Shown here piece by piece: positions 31,329 through 40,619 of a stretch of DNA of 64,000 bases. Under the pieces are notes generated by a model that did not search any database, had not been told where the DNA came from, and saw nothing but the letters and a program-made list of their open reading frames with translations. The first letter of the stretch is position 1, and each line of letters begins with the position of its first letter. This DNA is from Verrucomicrobiota bacterium (lineage in GTDB: Bacteria; Verrucomicrobiota; Verrucomicrobiia; JADLBR01): positions 1 through 64,000 of the forward strand of contig JAKQKQ010000010.1 in the NCBI GenBank assembly GCA_029560585.1, given 5' to 3'. The translations under genes and the position numbers were made by a program.

Positions 31329-34300
31329 ATGGGCGAATCAACTTCAGTCACGAGATCATGTCCCCGATGCGGTGCCACGCTGCCGTCGGAGGCCACCGCG
31401 GGCCTGTGCCCCCGCTGCCTGATGGCCGAGGCGATGGCGCCGACAGACCCGGGCACGGAGCCCGCCGGACCCGGGAAGGCGCTGTCGCCAGGGGAACTCG
31501 CGCCGCACTTCCCTCAATTGGAGATCCTCGAATGCCTCGGCCGCGGCGGCATGGGCGTCGTTTACAAGGCCCGCCAGAAGAGCCTCAATCGTTTCGTCGC
31601 GTTGAAACTTCTCGCGCCCGAGCGCGTGGGCGATCCGAAGTTTGCCGAACGCTTCACTGGCGAGGCGCAGGCGCTGGCGGCCCTGAATCATCCGAATATC
31701 GTGACCATCCACGATTTTGGCCAGGCGGGTGGCTTCTATTACCTGCTCATGGAATTCGTCGATGGCGTGAACCTGCACCAGGCGATGAAGGTGGGCCGCT
31801 TCACACCGGAACAGGCCCTGGCCATCGTGCCGCCCGTCTGCGAGGCGCTCCAATACGCGCACCGGCACGGCATCGTCCATCGAGACATCAAGCCGGAGAA
31901 CCTGCTGCTGGATAAAGAGGGGCGTGTGAAGATCGCGGATTTCGGCATCGCGAAGATGTTCGCGGCGGATCTTCCGGGCGCGGGCCCGGAAGAGTCCCAG
32001 CCCGCCGGCACGCCACAATACATGGCGCCAGAGCAGAAGGCACATCGCACCACCGACCATCGCGCGGACATCTACTCGCTCGGCGTGGTTCTCTACGAAA
32101 TGCTCACGGGTGAACTGCCCGGCAAGCCGATCGAGCCGCCATCGAGAAAGGTGCAGATTGACGTGCGGCTCGACGAGGTCGTGCTGCGCGCGCTGGAGAA
32201 GGATCCCGAGCGCCGCTACCAGCACGCGAGCGATGTCGGGACGATGGTCGAGACGATCACGAGCGCGCCCGCGGGCACCGCGGGCAAAGCCGCACAACGC
32301 TCGGATATGGTCCGCATCTTCGAGATCTTATCCGGCACCACCTTCACGTCCCCGCTGGCGATCAAACTCCTCAACGTTTCGGCGCTCGGGTTCCTCGGTT
32401 TCCTGTCCGCCCTTGGGTCTTTGCCGTTTCACGAGATGCGATGGTGCTTCGGGTTTTCTGGCTTCTTCGGTTTCTTTGGGCTGATCGGCGTCGCCTTTCT
32501 TATCGAGATGTCCACCCGGAGAAAGACAGGCCAATCGGTTACGGGGCCGCGGCCTCTCGTGGTCGTGGGATGCCGCGGCAACAAGGCGGTGATCCACTGG
32601 CCCGGCGTCGCGCTGAGCTTCGTCCTGACACTCGCGGTCACTGGAACTGCGGCGATCGTGGCATCCTCGGCCCTGGCCGACAGAATCGATTCAAGCGCCA
32701 TTCTCATCGCCGTCTTCCTCGCGCTGATGATCACCGGCATCCGCATCCGGTGCGGGCGGAAGATACCGGTGGATCGGTTGACATCGCTCGATGAGGGATG
32801 TGGTCCCGCGAACGCTCCTCCGAGGAATCTGCCGCTGTTCATCGAGCACGCGGGGCGACGGCGCCCCTGCTGGCCTGGCGTGTTGTTGTTCTGCGGGACG
32901 ATCGGATTGGTCGTGCTGGGCGTCAATCTCGCGATCGCGCTGCTGCTCTGGCTGCTGACCGAACAGCCCTGGCCGCTGTTCCAGCCCCGCGAATTGCCAT
33001 GGGTGCTCGTACTGATGGGGGCCTGCGCCGTCATGCGCCTGGCGGCGTTGAAATTGGGTGCCAGTGACCAGGCGCGACCCGCTTCCGCCCCGGCGGCCAA
33101 GGTCAGCACGGCGCGGATAGTCATTATCGCATTCCTGGGAATGGCGGTGGCGGCCGTCATCGCGGTAGCCGTCGCGCGTGTGACCCGGTTGATAGCCAGG
33201 GCGCCCCTGACCACGCCGATCGACGGTGGCTCGATGAACGACATCGCCAGGGTTGCGGCATGGGTTGTCATCGCCATCGCGGCGGGTGCTTTCATCGTCT
33301 ATCGCATCGGGCGCAGCAGGAAGGAGCCGCCCGGTGAGGCGCGGCGGGGGGCGGCGCCGGATCGCACCCTGTGGTCTCCCTTCCAGCCGCCGTTGGTTCG
33401 GGAGATTTGCGCGCACATGACGGAAACCGAGAAGCGGGAGGCCATGTGGCGGGGATTGCTCTTCGGACTCTGGAATGCCGGGACGTTTTTCGGTCCATTC
33501 TTCTTCATCTGGTTTTCCTCCGTACCGAAGCCGCTGAACTGGATTTACGGGGGCGCCATCCTTGTCATCGGGCTATCCCTTTATCCGCTGTTACGGCGAA
33601 TGGACCGAGAGTTTCTTGCCTCGACGGCCTGGGCGCGACAGCGGGGGATCACGGCGGAGCAATTGAAATCGACACGCCTGAATCGCCGGGCGCGAGATAT
33701 GATCTCGAGCATCATCGTCGCCCTGACACTCGCGCTCCTTCTCCGCGCTTTTGTCATTGGGAATTACCGGGCCAAAACGGATGCGGTGAGTCCCGAGATC
33801 CCGCGGGGGAGCTGGATGCTGGTCTACAAGCTGGCCCGCACATTCAAGCCGGGCGATATCGTCGCGTACTGGTGCGGGCAGAAGGTTTTTGTGGGCCGGG
33901 TGGTGGAATCCGCGTCGCACGATGGCGTCGTGCAAGTCGTGCGATCGCAGGCGCCCCCGGAACCCATAGGCACGGCCAGGATCATCGGCAGGGTCGTTTT
34001 CAACACCCGTGCCACGAGTGCGGCGGATCGGCAGATCGGGGAACCGGTGGCGGGTCCGGCCATCACCCGAGCGACCGGTCGCGCCGGCCGTGTTGTCATC
34101 GAGGGCCAAGGCGCCGCGAATGCGAGGTTTGTCATCGGGGTTGGCGGGGGGTCAATGAAGTGTGGCTTTCTCAGCGATACGCCGTTTACGGCCACTATCG
34201 CGCGCGCGTGGTGGGGAGGAGGATTGCATTGCGTCATCAAGGATTCACGCGGCCATGCGCTCTTTACCGTTGATGGCAAGACCGGTCCCATGACGGAACA

Positions 34301-34790
34301 GCAGCGGGGTCGGATTGTGTTTCGCAAGGGCACGCTGGTACGACAGCCCGACGGGTCGTACATCGTTGGCGAGTTCCAGCCGGAATCGGGCGCGCCGGTC
34401 GCGATCGTGATCCGGTTGGAGAGCGTGGGCGAGTCCGCCGCCGCGAAAAAAGCACCACTTGAGGTACTCCGCGTGCAACTCCGTCAGGCCCGGGAAGCCT
34501 TGTCTCTGGCCGAATCCCAGTTCAAGGCGGGGACGCTCGACGCCCGCAAGTTTCAGGCGGCAAAGGACGCCGTGGCCTTGCTGGAGGCCCGGATCACCGG
34601 CGATCCAGTACAGATCGCCCGTGTGCGGTTGGAGGCGGCAGAGAGTCAGCTCCGACTCGCTGAAGTCCTGTTCAATGCGGGGGCCATGAGCTTTTCCGAC
34701 TATCAGGCCGCGAAAGGTGAGGTCGAAGTGCGGAAGGCCGAGCTGAACGCCGTTCAGGCTGGACGATCCGCCATCGCGCCCGGCCCGTAG
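31329..34790 (+). CDS. Membrane Ser/Thr kinase with zinc ribbon and signal-peptidase-like domain
   Basis: 1153 aa in order: zinc ribbon (C11, C14, C27, C30); Hanks-type kinase about 64-320 with GRGGMG 71-76, catalytic Lys93, HRDIKPEN 184-191 and DFG 204-206; about ten hydrophobic helices between 345 and 810, including FGFSGFFGFFGLIGVAFLI. A peptidase S26-like domain follows at about 795-895 (IPRGSWMLVYK 824-834, KPGDIVAY 840-847). Then comes a beta-rich region and a C-terminal pair of helical repeats (SQFKAGTLDARKFQAAKD; LFNAGAMSFSDYQAAKG). The S26-like part keeps the Ser (828), but FVGRVVE stands where active enzymes have the Lys-Arg pair of box D, so proteolysis is doubtful. Likely phosphorylates a regulator in response to envelope signals and works with the sigma factor upstream. 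Confidence 0.88.
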   Translation: MGESTSVTRSCPRCGATLPSEATAGLCPRCLMAEAMAPTDPGTEPAGPGKALSPGELAPHFPQLEILECLGRGGMGVVYKARQKSLNRFVALKLLAPERVGDPKFAERFTGEAQALAALNHPNIVTIHDFGQAGGFYYLLMEFVDGVNLHQAMKVGRFTPEQALAIVPPVCEALQYAHRHGIVHRDIKPENLLLDKEGRVKIADFGIAKMFAADLPGAGPEESQPAGTPQYMAPEQKAHRTTDHRADIYSLGVVLYEMLTGELPGKPIEPPSRKVQIDVRLDEVVLRALEKDPERRYQHASDVGTMVETITSAPAGTAGKAAQRSDMVRIFEILSGTTFTSPLAIKLLNVSALGFLGFLSALGSLPFHEMRWCFGFSGFFGFFGLIGVAFLIEMSTRRKTGQSVTGPRPLVVVGCRGNKAVIHWPGVALSFVLTLAVTGTAAIVASSALADRIDSSAILIAVFLALMITGIRIRCGRKIPVDRLTSLDEGCGPANAPPRNLPLFIEHAGRRRPCWPGVLLFCGTIGLVVLGVNLAIALLLWLLTEQPWPLFQPRELPWVLVLMGACAVMRLAALKLGASDQARPASAPAAKVSTARIVIIAFLGMAVAAVIAVAVARVTRLIARAPLTTPIDGGSMNDIARVAAWVVIAIAAGAFIVYRIGRSRKEPPGEARRGAAPDRTLWSPFQPPLVREICAHMTETEKREAMWRGLLFGLWNAGTFFGPFFFIWFSSVPKPLNWIYGGAILVIGLSLYPLLRRMDREFLASTAWARQRGITAEQLKSTRLNRRARDMISSIIVALTLALLLRAFVIGNYRAKTDAVSPEIPRGSWMLVYKLARTFKPGDIVAYWCGQKVFVGRVVESASHDGVVQVVRSQAPPEPIGTARIIGRVVFNTRATSAADRQIGEPVAGPAITRATGRAGRVVIEGQGAANARFVIGVGGGSMKCGFLSDTPFTATIARAWWGGGLHCVIKDSRGHALFTVDGKTGPMTEQQRGRIVFRKGTLVRQPDGSYIVGEFQPESGAPVAIVIRLESVGESAAAKKAPLEVLRVQLRQAREALSLAESQFKAGTLDARKFQAAKDAVALLEARITGDPVQIARVRLEAAESQLRLAEVLFNAGAMSFSDYQAAKGEVEVRKAELNAVQAGRSAIAPGP

Positions 34791-34880
34791 GATTCGCACG
34801 CCGGGGTCGACGTCCCTCCCCCGATCATCCTGAGCGCGACCGTCAGGGAGCGGTCGAAGGACGCGCTCACTTGCCAGCTG

Positions 34881-35034
34881 TAGCGAAGGGCTTGCGCCCT
34901 TCGGTGGGGGCCATGGGCAAGATGCCCATGCCACGGTCCTGTGGCACGGGCGTCCCGCCCGTGGCGACCGAGCGAACGCCGAAGCCGGGATGTTGGGAAA
35001 ATCGCCTCTGGCGATCGGCTTCGCCACGGGCCCA
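34881..35034 (+). repeat. Long dispersed repeat, copy 1 (family B)
   Basis: About 150 bp of chained hairpins: GCGAAGGGCTTGCGCCCTTCG, CATGGGCAAGATGCCCATG, CACGGTCCTGTGGCACGG, GGGCGTCCCGCCC and GCCTCTGGCGATCGGC. The reverse complement, nearly identical, is at 51447-51592. It sits between the kinase and the convergent sulfatase gene, so it could also work as a two-way terminator. A family D relative (TCCTGAGCG) precedes it. Confidence 0.85.
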
Positions 35035-35050
35035 CACCTTCGCCGTGCCC

Positions 35051-36526
35051 CTACTTGAGTGCGGGTTTTTTTCCGCGGGCAGGTACAGCGAACAGGGGCC
35101 AATCCGGCGAATCCACGCGCGCGCGAGAGAGATACGCGTCCAGCTTCGCCGTGACATCGGGGTATCTGGCGGCGACGTTGTCTGCCTCGGCGGCGTCGGC
35201 GCGGAGATCGTACAGCTCCAGGGGCGCGGTGCGGCCGCCGCCGCGAATGGCTTTCCATCGGCCTTCCATGAGCGCCGCCTGTGAGTCGGACGCGCCGCCG
35301 CCGTGATACTCCCAATAGAGGAATTCGTGCTTCTGCTGTTCGTTGCCCCGACCCAGCAACGACGGCACAAGGCTGATGCCGTCGAGGCCGTCGGGTGTTC
35401 GCGCCCCGCCCAATTCGGCCGCCGTCGCCAGGAAATCGCCGAAATAGCCGACGTGTTCGGTGATGCCCGCGGGCCGGATCTTGCCAGGCCAGCGCGCGAT
35501 GAATGGCACGCGGATGCCGCCGTCGGTGTGATCGCGCTTGAAGCCGCGGCACGGGCCGGAGGACTTGAAGAAGGCCGTGTCGTAGCCGGTGAATTCCTTC
35601 TTCTCGGGGCCATTGTCGGACGAGAAAAGCACCAGCGTGTTCTCATCGATGCCGAGCGCCTTGAGTTTCTGCAAAATCGAGCCGACCTGCGCGTCGAGGT
35701 ATGAGATCATCGCCGCGTATCCTTTCTCGGGATCCGGCCACGGTTTGTCCGCGTAGGGGCCGAGGTCCGGGACTTCGGCGCCGTTGCCGAGTTCCTTTGC
35801 GGCCTCGTTGTTTGCGTGTGGGATGGTGGTGGCGAAATAGAGGAAGAAGGGGCGCGCCTTGTTGCGTTCGATGAATTGCAGCGCCTCGTCGAGCATCAGC
35901 TTCGGGCTATAGGCCACCCTGTTCGTCGTGATGCCGCCGGTACCCCACGCGCCCTCCTTGCCGACCGGGATCGGGCGAATGCGATTGGGCAGTGCAACCT
36001 TCTCTCGGTCCCGCCAGAGCCATTCGGGAAAGTACATGTGGGCGTGGACCTGATCGAGGTACCCGAAGAACAGATCAAAACCCTGCGCGAGCGGGTGCCC
36101 GGGCGTATCCGCGTCGCCGAGCCCCCACTTGCCCACGAGGGCGGTCGCGTAGCCCGCCTCCTTGAGCAGCGCGGCGACGGTCACGTCCTCGCGCGCGAGC
36201 GACTGCCTGAGGCGCTGCGTGGTCGGAGCGTTGCCGCGCACGCGGCTGTGGCCGCCGTGCTTGCCCGTCATCAGGACGCAGCGCGATGGCGCGCAAACGC
36301 TGGCCCCGGCGTAGAACTGCGTGAACTTGATCCCCTCGGCGGCCAAGCGGTCGATGTTCGGCGTCTGGATCAGCCGCTGGCCGTAACAGCCGACATCGCC
36401 GTAGCCGAGATCATCCGCGAGGATCAGCACGATGTTGGGGCGCGGGCCTGCATCGGCGCCTCGGACGGTGCCCGCGGCCAGCAGCACGGCCGCCATGGCG
36501 AGGACGCATCTTTGAACGGCGATCAT
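35051..36526 (-). CDS. Secreted arylsulfatase-type sulfatase
   Basis: 491-aa S1 sulfatase. Signal peptide (VLAMAAVLLAAGTVRG-ADA). PNIVLILADDLGYGD supplies metal ligands D38 and D39. The activation motif CAPSRCVLMTGKH has the formylglycine Cys at 78. Catalytic-region residues occur in LVGKWGLG, TTIPHANNEA and FSSDNGPEKKEF, and the C-terminal subdomain has PLELYDLRADAAEADN. Unlike the 327-1787 enzyme it has the longer DDLGYGD form found in arylsulfatase A-like enzymes acting on carbohydrate sulfates. Convergent with the kinase gene across a repeat. Confidence 0.93.
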   Translation of the reverse strand: MIAVQRCVLAMAAVLLAAGTVRGADAGPRPNIVLILADDLGYGDVGCYGQRLIQTPNIDRLAAEGIKFTQFYAGASVCAPSRCVLMTGKHGGHSRVRGNAPTTQRLRQSLAREDVTVAALLKEAGYATALVGKWGLGDADTPGHPLAQGFDLFFGYLDQVHAHMYFPEWLWRDREKVALPNRIRPIPVGKEGAWGTGGITTNRVAYSPKLMLDEALQFIERNKARPFFLYFATTIPHANNEAAKELGNGAEVPDLGPYADKPWPDPEKGYAAMISYLDAQVGSILQKLKALGIDENTLVLFSSDNGPEKKEFTGYDTAFFKSSGPCRGFKRDHTDGGIRVPFIARWPGKIRPAGITEHVGYFGDFLATAAELGGARTPDGLDGISLVPSLLGRGNEQQKHEFLYWEYHGGGASDSQAALMEGRWKAIRGGGRTAPLELYDLRADAAEADNVAARYPDVTAKLDAYLSRARVDSPDWPLFAVPARGKKPALK

Positions 36527-36590
36527 GGCAGGAGCAATGAGTATCCTGATGACCGCCTCAGAGAAAAGAAATTTTCCGCCGATTCACGCA

Positions 36591-36683
36591 GGGAGGGACG
36601 TCGGCCTCGGCGTCCGCGATTCACCGGCCGCGCGCCACCTTGGGCCAACCCGGTCCGCGAGGCCGCGGGCCCTCCCCAAGATT
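36591..36683 (+). repeat. Dispersed intergenic repeat, family C copy
   Basis: GGGAGGGACGTCGGCCTCGG, then CGTCCGCGATTCACCGGCCG, CCAACCCGGTCCGCGAGGC and GCGGGCCCTCCCC, matching 9696-9790. The right-hand hairpin part of the long copy is replaced by GTTGGGCGTT-type low-complexity sequence (36691-36730), as at 77-115. Confidence 0.75.
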
Positions 36684-36770
36684 CTGTCGTTGGGCGTTGT
36701 TTGTTGAATGTTCATTGTTGGGCGTTGAGATCGGCAATCAAATGAAGCTTCGCGCCGGGCCGTCCTCGTC

Positions 36771-36793
36771 ATCGCCCGCGAGCGGGCTCCTAC
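36771..36793. repeat. Short REP-like hairpin overlapping a stop codon
   Basis: CGCCCGCGAGCGGGCTCCTAC, half of a family A unit. It covers the TAG stop (36790-36792) of the HAD gene, so the repeat supplies that protein's last codons or stop. Confidence 0.55.
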
Positions 36794-37458
36794 AGCTTTT
36801 GGATCCATGCCGGAAGATCGGCGACGGAGGGTAGGATGTCCGTCACGCCCCGGGCGAGAGCCTCCGCCTCGGTGAGGTGGCCCGTCAGCACGATGACGAT
36901 GGGCACGGACTGGCTCTGGGCCATCAGGATGTCCGACGCGGCGTCGCCGACGCACAGCACTTCCTGCGGGTCGAGCCCCTCGACCTGCAAGAGCCGGCGC
37001 AAGTGATAGCCGGTGGGCTTCTGCTTGTCGGGGTCGTCGGTGTCGGATGTGGAAATGGCGTGGCGGAGGTGCCCGCGCAAGCCAAAGCGGTCCAGCAGGC
37101 GACCGAGATTGTCGCCGTTCATTCCGGTGACGACCGAAAGCCGATGGTCGCGCCCCAATTCCTCGAAGCACTCGCGCACGCCGGGCACGAGCGAGGCCGT
37201 CTCCAGGAAAAGGTCTGATCGCACCAGCCGCCGGTAGTTGGCGACGACCTCATCGACGCGGTCTGGATGCTCGGGAATCATGCCCTCGACCTCGATGCGG
37301 GCCGACTGCCCCCAGCTCTGGAGGATGCGCTCCCGGGCGATGGCGCAATCGATCTCGATCCCCGCCTCGATCGCGGCCCGATGGTAGCAGAGGAAGTAGC
37401 CGTCGTTCGTCCCCTGCCAGAGGACCCCGTCGCAATCGAAGATGATGTGCCGGAGCAT
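36790..37458 (-). CDS. HAD-superfamily hydrolase, phosphoglycolate-phosphatase-like
   Basis: 222-aa HAD subfamily IA phosphatase. Motif 1 FDCDGVLW with the nucleophile Asp, motif 2 SVVTGMNG, Lys motif in KQKPTGYHL, motif 4 VGDAASDIL. A helical cap (residues about 15-90) includes an unusually long IEVEGMIPEHPDRVDEVV segment. Substrate is a small phosphorylated metabolite, not identified. The stop codon falls inside a REP-like repeat. Confidence 0.88.
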   Translation of the reverse strand: MLRHIIFDCDGVLWQGTNDGYFLCYHRAAIEAGIEIDCAIARERILQSWGQSARIEVEGMIPEHPDRVDEVVANYRRLVRSDLFLETASLVPGVRECFEELGRDHRLSVVTGMNGDNLGRLLDRFGLRGHLRHAISTSDTDDPDKQKPTGYHLRRLLQVEGLDPQEVLCVGDAASDILMAQSQSVPIVIVLTGHLTEAEALARGVTDILPSVADLPAWIQKL

Positions 37459-37569
37459 GGACCAGTCTATACATGGGGCGTCAAGGCAACCCAGCGATAC
37501 CTGACTTTTCCCAAATTACCCATCCCAGATTCCGCTGACTCCGCCCGTTGATCATGCTACGTTTCAAGC

Positions 37570-37770
37570 GTGGGACTCGAACCGCTGCACCCGATTCAGA
37601 TCCGGAGATTCCGGGAGATGACCCCCGCCGAAAAGTGGCAGGTGGCGCTCGGGTTGCTCCGGACAGCGCGCCAGACGCGGGCGGTCGCCATCCGGACGCG
37701 CCATCCCTCGTGGACGAATGAAGAAGTCGAGCGGGCCGTGGCCCAGGAGATCGCCCGTGCCAGAACCTGA
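37570..37770 (+). CDS. Small basic protein paired with a nucleotidyltransferase
   Basis: 66 aa starting at GTG. Sequence features: MTPAEKWQVALGLLRTARQ and HPSWTNEEVERAVAQEI, a helical pattern seen in short genes that sit directly before AbiEii-like or minimal nucleotidyltransferase genes. It overlaps the next gene by 14 bp. An antitoxin or accessory role is inference; no DNA-binding motif is clear. Confidence 0.6.
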   Translation: MGLEPLHPIQIRRFREMTPAEKWQVALGLLRTARQTRAVAIRTRHPSWTNEEVERAVAQEIARART

Positions 37771-38317
37771 CCTGATCGAGATCTTCGTGCGCCCCATTCA
37801 CGATGCCGGGATCGAGTATCTCGTGTCCGGTTCTGTCGGATGCATGTTTTTCTCGGAACCGCGTCTCACCCTCGACATCGATATAGCCATCGCCATGCCG
37901 GACGATGCCCTGTCGCAGTTATCGAGCATTTTTCTGGAGACCGGCTTCTACTGCCCGCCGCCAGATGTCCTCATCTGCGAGAATCGACGTGAATGCCGTG
38001 GCCACTTCAACGTGATTGATATCTCCACGGGCTTGAAGGCGGATTTCTATCCGTCCCGCACCGACCCGTTTTTCCACTGGGCGTGGGAGAACCGTCGCCG
38101 CGCCGATTATCCTCACGGCCCTATTTTCTACGCCCCGCCGGAATATGTCTTGGTCTGGAAGGTCACATACTACCGCGAGGGCCGAAGCGAGAAACACCTC
38201 CGTGATGTCCGCCGTATGATCGAAGTATCGGGCGGCGAGATAGACAATGCCCTCCTGGAAGCCGAGCTCGATCACCGCGGACTGATAGACACGTATCGAT
38301 CGATGCTAGCCCAATAG
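37757..38317 (+). CDS. Nucleotidyltransferase-like protein of a two-gene unit
   Basis: 186 aa. Carries a nucleotidyltransferase core: G25-S26 (LVSGSVGCMF) and D40/D42 (LTLDIDIAIAMP), then LKADFYPSR with a third Asp. FYAPPEYVLVWKVTYYREG and KHLRDVRRMI are typical of the helical tail in AbiEii/DUF6036-like proteins. GTG at 37757 is used, overlapping the 66-aa gene. Such pairs act as toxin-antitoxin or abortive-infection units in some genomes; here function is inferred only from architecture. Confidence 0.75.
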   Translation: MPEPDLIEIFVRPIHDAGIEYLVSGSVGCMFFSEPRLTLDIDIAIAMPDDALSQLSSIFLETGFYCPPPDVLICENRRECRGHFNVIDISTGLKADFYPSRTDPFFHWAWENRRRADYPHGPIFYAPPEYVLVWKVTYYREGRSEKHLRDVRRMIEVSGGEIDNALLEAELDHRGLIDTYRSMLAQ

Positions 38318-38335
38318 GTCCGGGTGGGAGGCCCC

Positions 38336-40573
38336 TTATTTTTCCGCCACGACCATGGCGTGGATCTCCAGCTCCGGGATGGTGACGCGGAGGCCGGCGG
38401 GGGTATCCTCCGGCTGGAGGGGGGTATCGCCGGGCACGAGGCGGATATTGCGGAGGGATTTGTCGCGGAACGTGACCCGGATTCGGCGGATGGGCAGGAC
38501 CTCGCGTCGGAGGCGGAGGCTTTCGCCCTGCACATTCTGGGAGCGCCCGAAGGAGGAGATGTCGTTGAGCAGGTGAACGACGAGGCGTTCGCCCTGGTGG
38601 TGGGTCATGGCCTGGACGCAGGAGGGCGCCTCGACCTCGGCGGGCGGCGGCTCCCCGGCCGCCTCGCGCGCGGCCAGCTCGATGAGGCGGCCGAGGTATT
38701 CGTGGCCATAGCGGAAAAAGGACCAGGTGATATCCGCCGGAAAATAGAACACGCGACCCTTGCCGAAGCGCGATTCGATCAGCGCGGGCGCGGCGATCGT
38801 TTCTCCCGGCGCATCGCCCTTGCCAGCGCGGTAGGCGCTCAGGGCCAGGGCAGACCGTTTCCCATCCTGCCCCTCCGCGAACAGCATGCGGCAGTGCAGC
38901 GGCACGTGGCGGGTGATCTTCCCCTCGGGTGTCGCGACGGACCGGAGCTTCAGGGTTTCCAGCACGATGGGGTCCTGGCTCCATCGATGCGCCTCGCCGA
39001 AATATATATTAGCATTGGATATTCTCGGACCGCTGTGGGAGACCCGCATGACGCGGTTATCGAAATCGCCGGTCCTGCGCGCCCCCAGCACGTCGGCCAA
39101 TCCGAAACTGTCGCGGGGCTGGCCGAGCGGGTCATACAGCGAGGTCTCGTACGTCGTGACGAGGCCGCCGCCCTCGCGCACGAATTTCCGGATTGTCTCC
39201 ATCTCGGCATCGGACATCGCGGCGCAATTGGGCATGAGGAGTACGCGATGTGGCTCGAGGCGGCCCAGCTCGAGGTCGCGATCGGTCACGAGCGAGACGG
39301 GGAGATGGCGCTCGAGCATGGCTTGGAATGCGCCGTAGATGCCCTTGACGTACCTCTCCTTCGGGTCGTCGCGCCCATACCAGAGTTCCGAGCGCTCGGA
39401 GACCACCAGCCCGCACCACGGCGCGAGACGCGAGCCGGCGAAGTATTTGTCCCTCGCGGCGATGTCCTTCATGTAGGCGGCGAGCGTGTCCCGGCCGGGC
39501 ACGGAGTGCGCGGGGACCGAGCCGTTGGACATCATGGTCATCACGCGGATGCGCGCCTCGGTCTCGGGCACATTTCGCCAGCCCGGGAGAGTCCCGGCTC
39601 CCCACATGAACGCGCGCTTCTCGCGGCAGATCCCGGCGAGGTGCCAATTCATGAAGTTGTGGCGCGTGGGGAACGCGAAGAAAGACGGATCCACCACGTC
39701 GTACCACCCCGTTTCCTCGAGCAATCCGTCGACGCAATCGGCCACCCGGATCGAGCTGCGGATGTTGCCGCGGTTGCGATAGACCCAGGCGCTCCACGAG
39801 TTGATGATCAGCGCGGCGTCTTTGTTGGCTGACTTGATCGCGCGATTGAAATCCAGCAGGGCGTCCTCGATGGAGCGGTACTTGAATTCGACCCACTGCG
39901 GCCACAGGGGATTCGCGAAATCCTCCTTCGTGGGCGGATCCTGCCCCGTGAGCCCCTTGAACTTAGCGCGGCACGACGCGCAATAGCACTCCGTGGCACG
40001 GGCGTGGAACATGTCGAAGAAAACGCCGTCCACCCCGACGTCCTTCACCAGTTCCACGATCCGGTCGCGGACGAGATCGCGCGCGCCAGTATTATAGCAG
40101 TAATAGTGGGAGGGTTTTCCATCAGCGTTGAGCGCGTGCCACTCTGGGTGTGCCTGGCCGACGCTCTCGGGTTCGCGCTGCGCCCAATAGTACGTGACGT
40201 AGCGGATGCCGTGCTTGTGGCAGAGCGCGACCACCTCGCGGGTGCCGTCGCGGGCGCCCATCTTCGGATCCGGGGCGCCGTGTTGGCTCTTCCAACCGAT
40301 CCCCTGCCAGCCATCGCCGCTCTGGCATCGGGAGAACATCATCTGCACCCCGGCAGCCGCAAAATCCGCAATGACCTTCTCCGGCCAATCCTCGATGGCC
40401 TGGATGTTCGGAAGATCCGTGTAGGCCACTCGGGTGATCCCCTCCAGCCATGCCGGCGGCGGCGGCGCGTCGTAGCGCCCCGCGGGAGCGGTCGGCGAAG
40501 CCGCTTGGGCGCAGGCCGTCGCGAGGGCCAAACCGACGCAAGCTATCGGCGCGAGACGCGGATTGGATTTCAT
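38336..40573 (-). CDS. Secreted glycosyl-hydrolase-like protein (GHL6 / GH42-like)
   Basis: 745 aa with a signal peptide (IACVGLALATACAQAAS). Residues about 45-330 resemble hypothetical glycosyl hydrolase family 6 barrels: YTDLPNIQAIEDWPEKVIAD, GIRYVTYYWAQREPES, VGVDGVFFDMFHARATECYC with an acidic Asp at the strand end. Residues about 400-650 resemble the GH42 trimerisation/glutamine-amidotransferase-like domain (VLLMPNCAAMSDAEMETIR, FVREGGGLVTTYETSL, GKGRVFYFPADITWSF). A beta C-terminus follows. Likely degrades or binds a glycan outside the cytoplasm. Adjacent FecR-domain gene is upstream in the same direction. Confidence 0.8.
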   Translation of the reverse strand: MKSNPRLAPIACVGLALATACAQAASPTAPAGRYDAPPPPAWLEGITRVAYTDLPNIQAIEDWPEKVIADFAAAGVQMMFSRCQSGDGWQGIGWKSQHGAPDPKMGARDGTREVVALCHKHGIRYVTYYWAQREPESVGQAHPEWHALNADGKPSHYYCYNTGARDLVRDRIVELVKDVGVDGVFFDMFHARATECYCASCRAKFKGLTGQDPPTKEDFANPLWPQWVEFKYRSIEDALLDFNRAIKSANKDAALIINSWSAWVYRNRGNIRSSIRVADCVDGLLEETGWYDVVDPSFFAFPTRHNFMNWHLAGICREKRAFMWGAGTLPGWRNVPETEARIRVMTMMSNGSVPAHSVPGRDTLAAYMKDIAARDKYFAGSRLAPWCGLVVSERSELWYGRDDPKERYVKGIYGAFQAMLERHLPVSLVTDRDLELGRLEPHRVLLMPNCAAMSDAEMETIRKFVREGGGLVTTYETSLYDPLGQPRDSFGLADVLGARRTGDFDNRVMRVSHSGPRISNANIYFGEAHRWSQDPIVLETLKLRSVATPEGKITRHVPLHCRMLFAEGQDGKRSALALSAYRAGKGDAPGETIAAPALIESRFGKGRVFYFPADITWSFFRYGHEYLGRLIELAAREAAGEPPPAEVEAPSCVQAMTHHQGERLVVHLLNDISSFGRSQNVQGESLRLRREVLPIRRIRVTFRDKSLRNIRLVPGDTPLQPEDTPAGLRVTIPELEIHAMVVAEK

Positions 40574-40619
40574 GGGCGGAGCCTATGGTCTCCACCCATC
40601 AACGGCAATCTCCGTCGCC

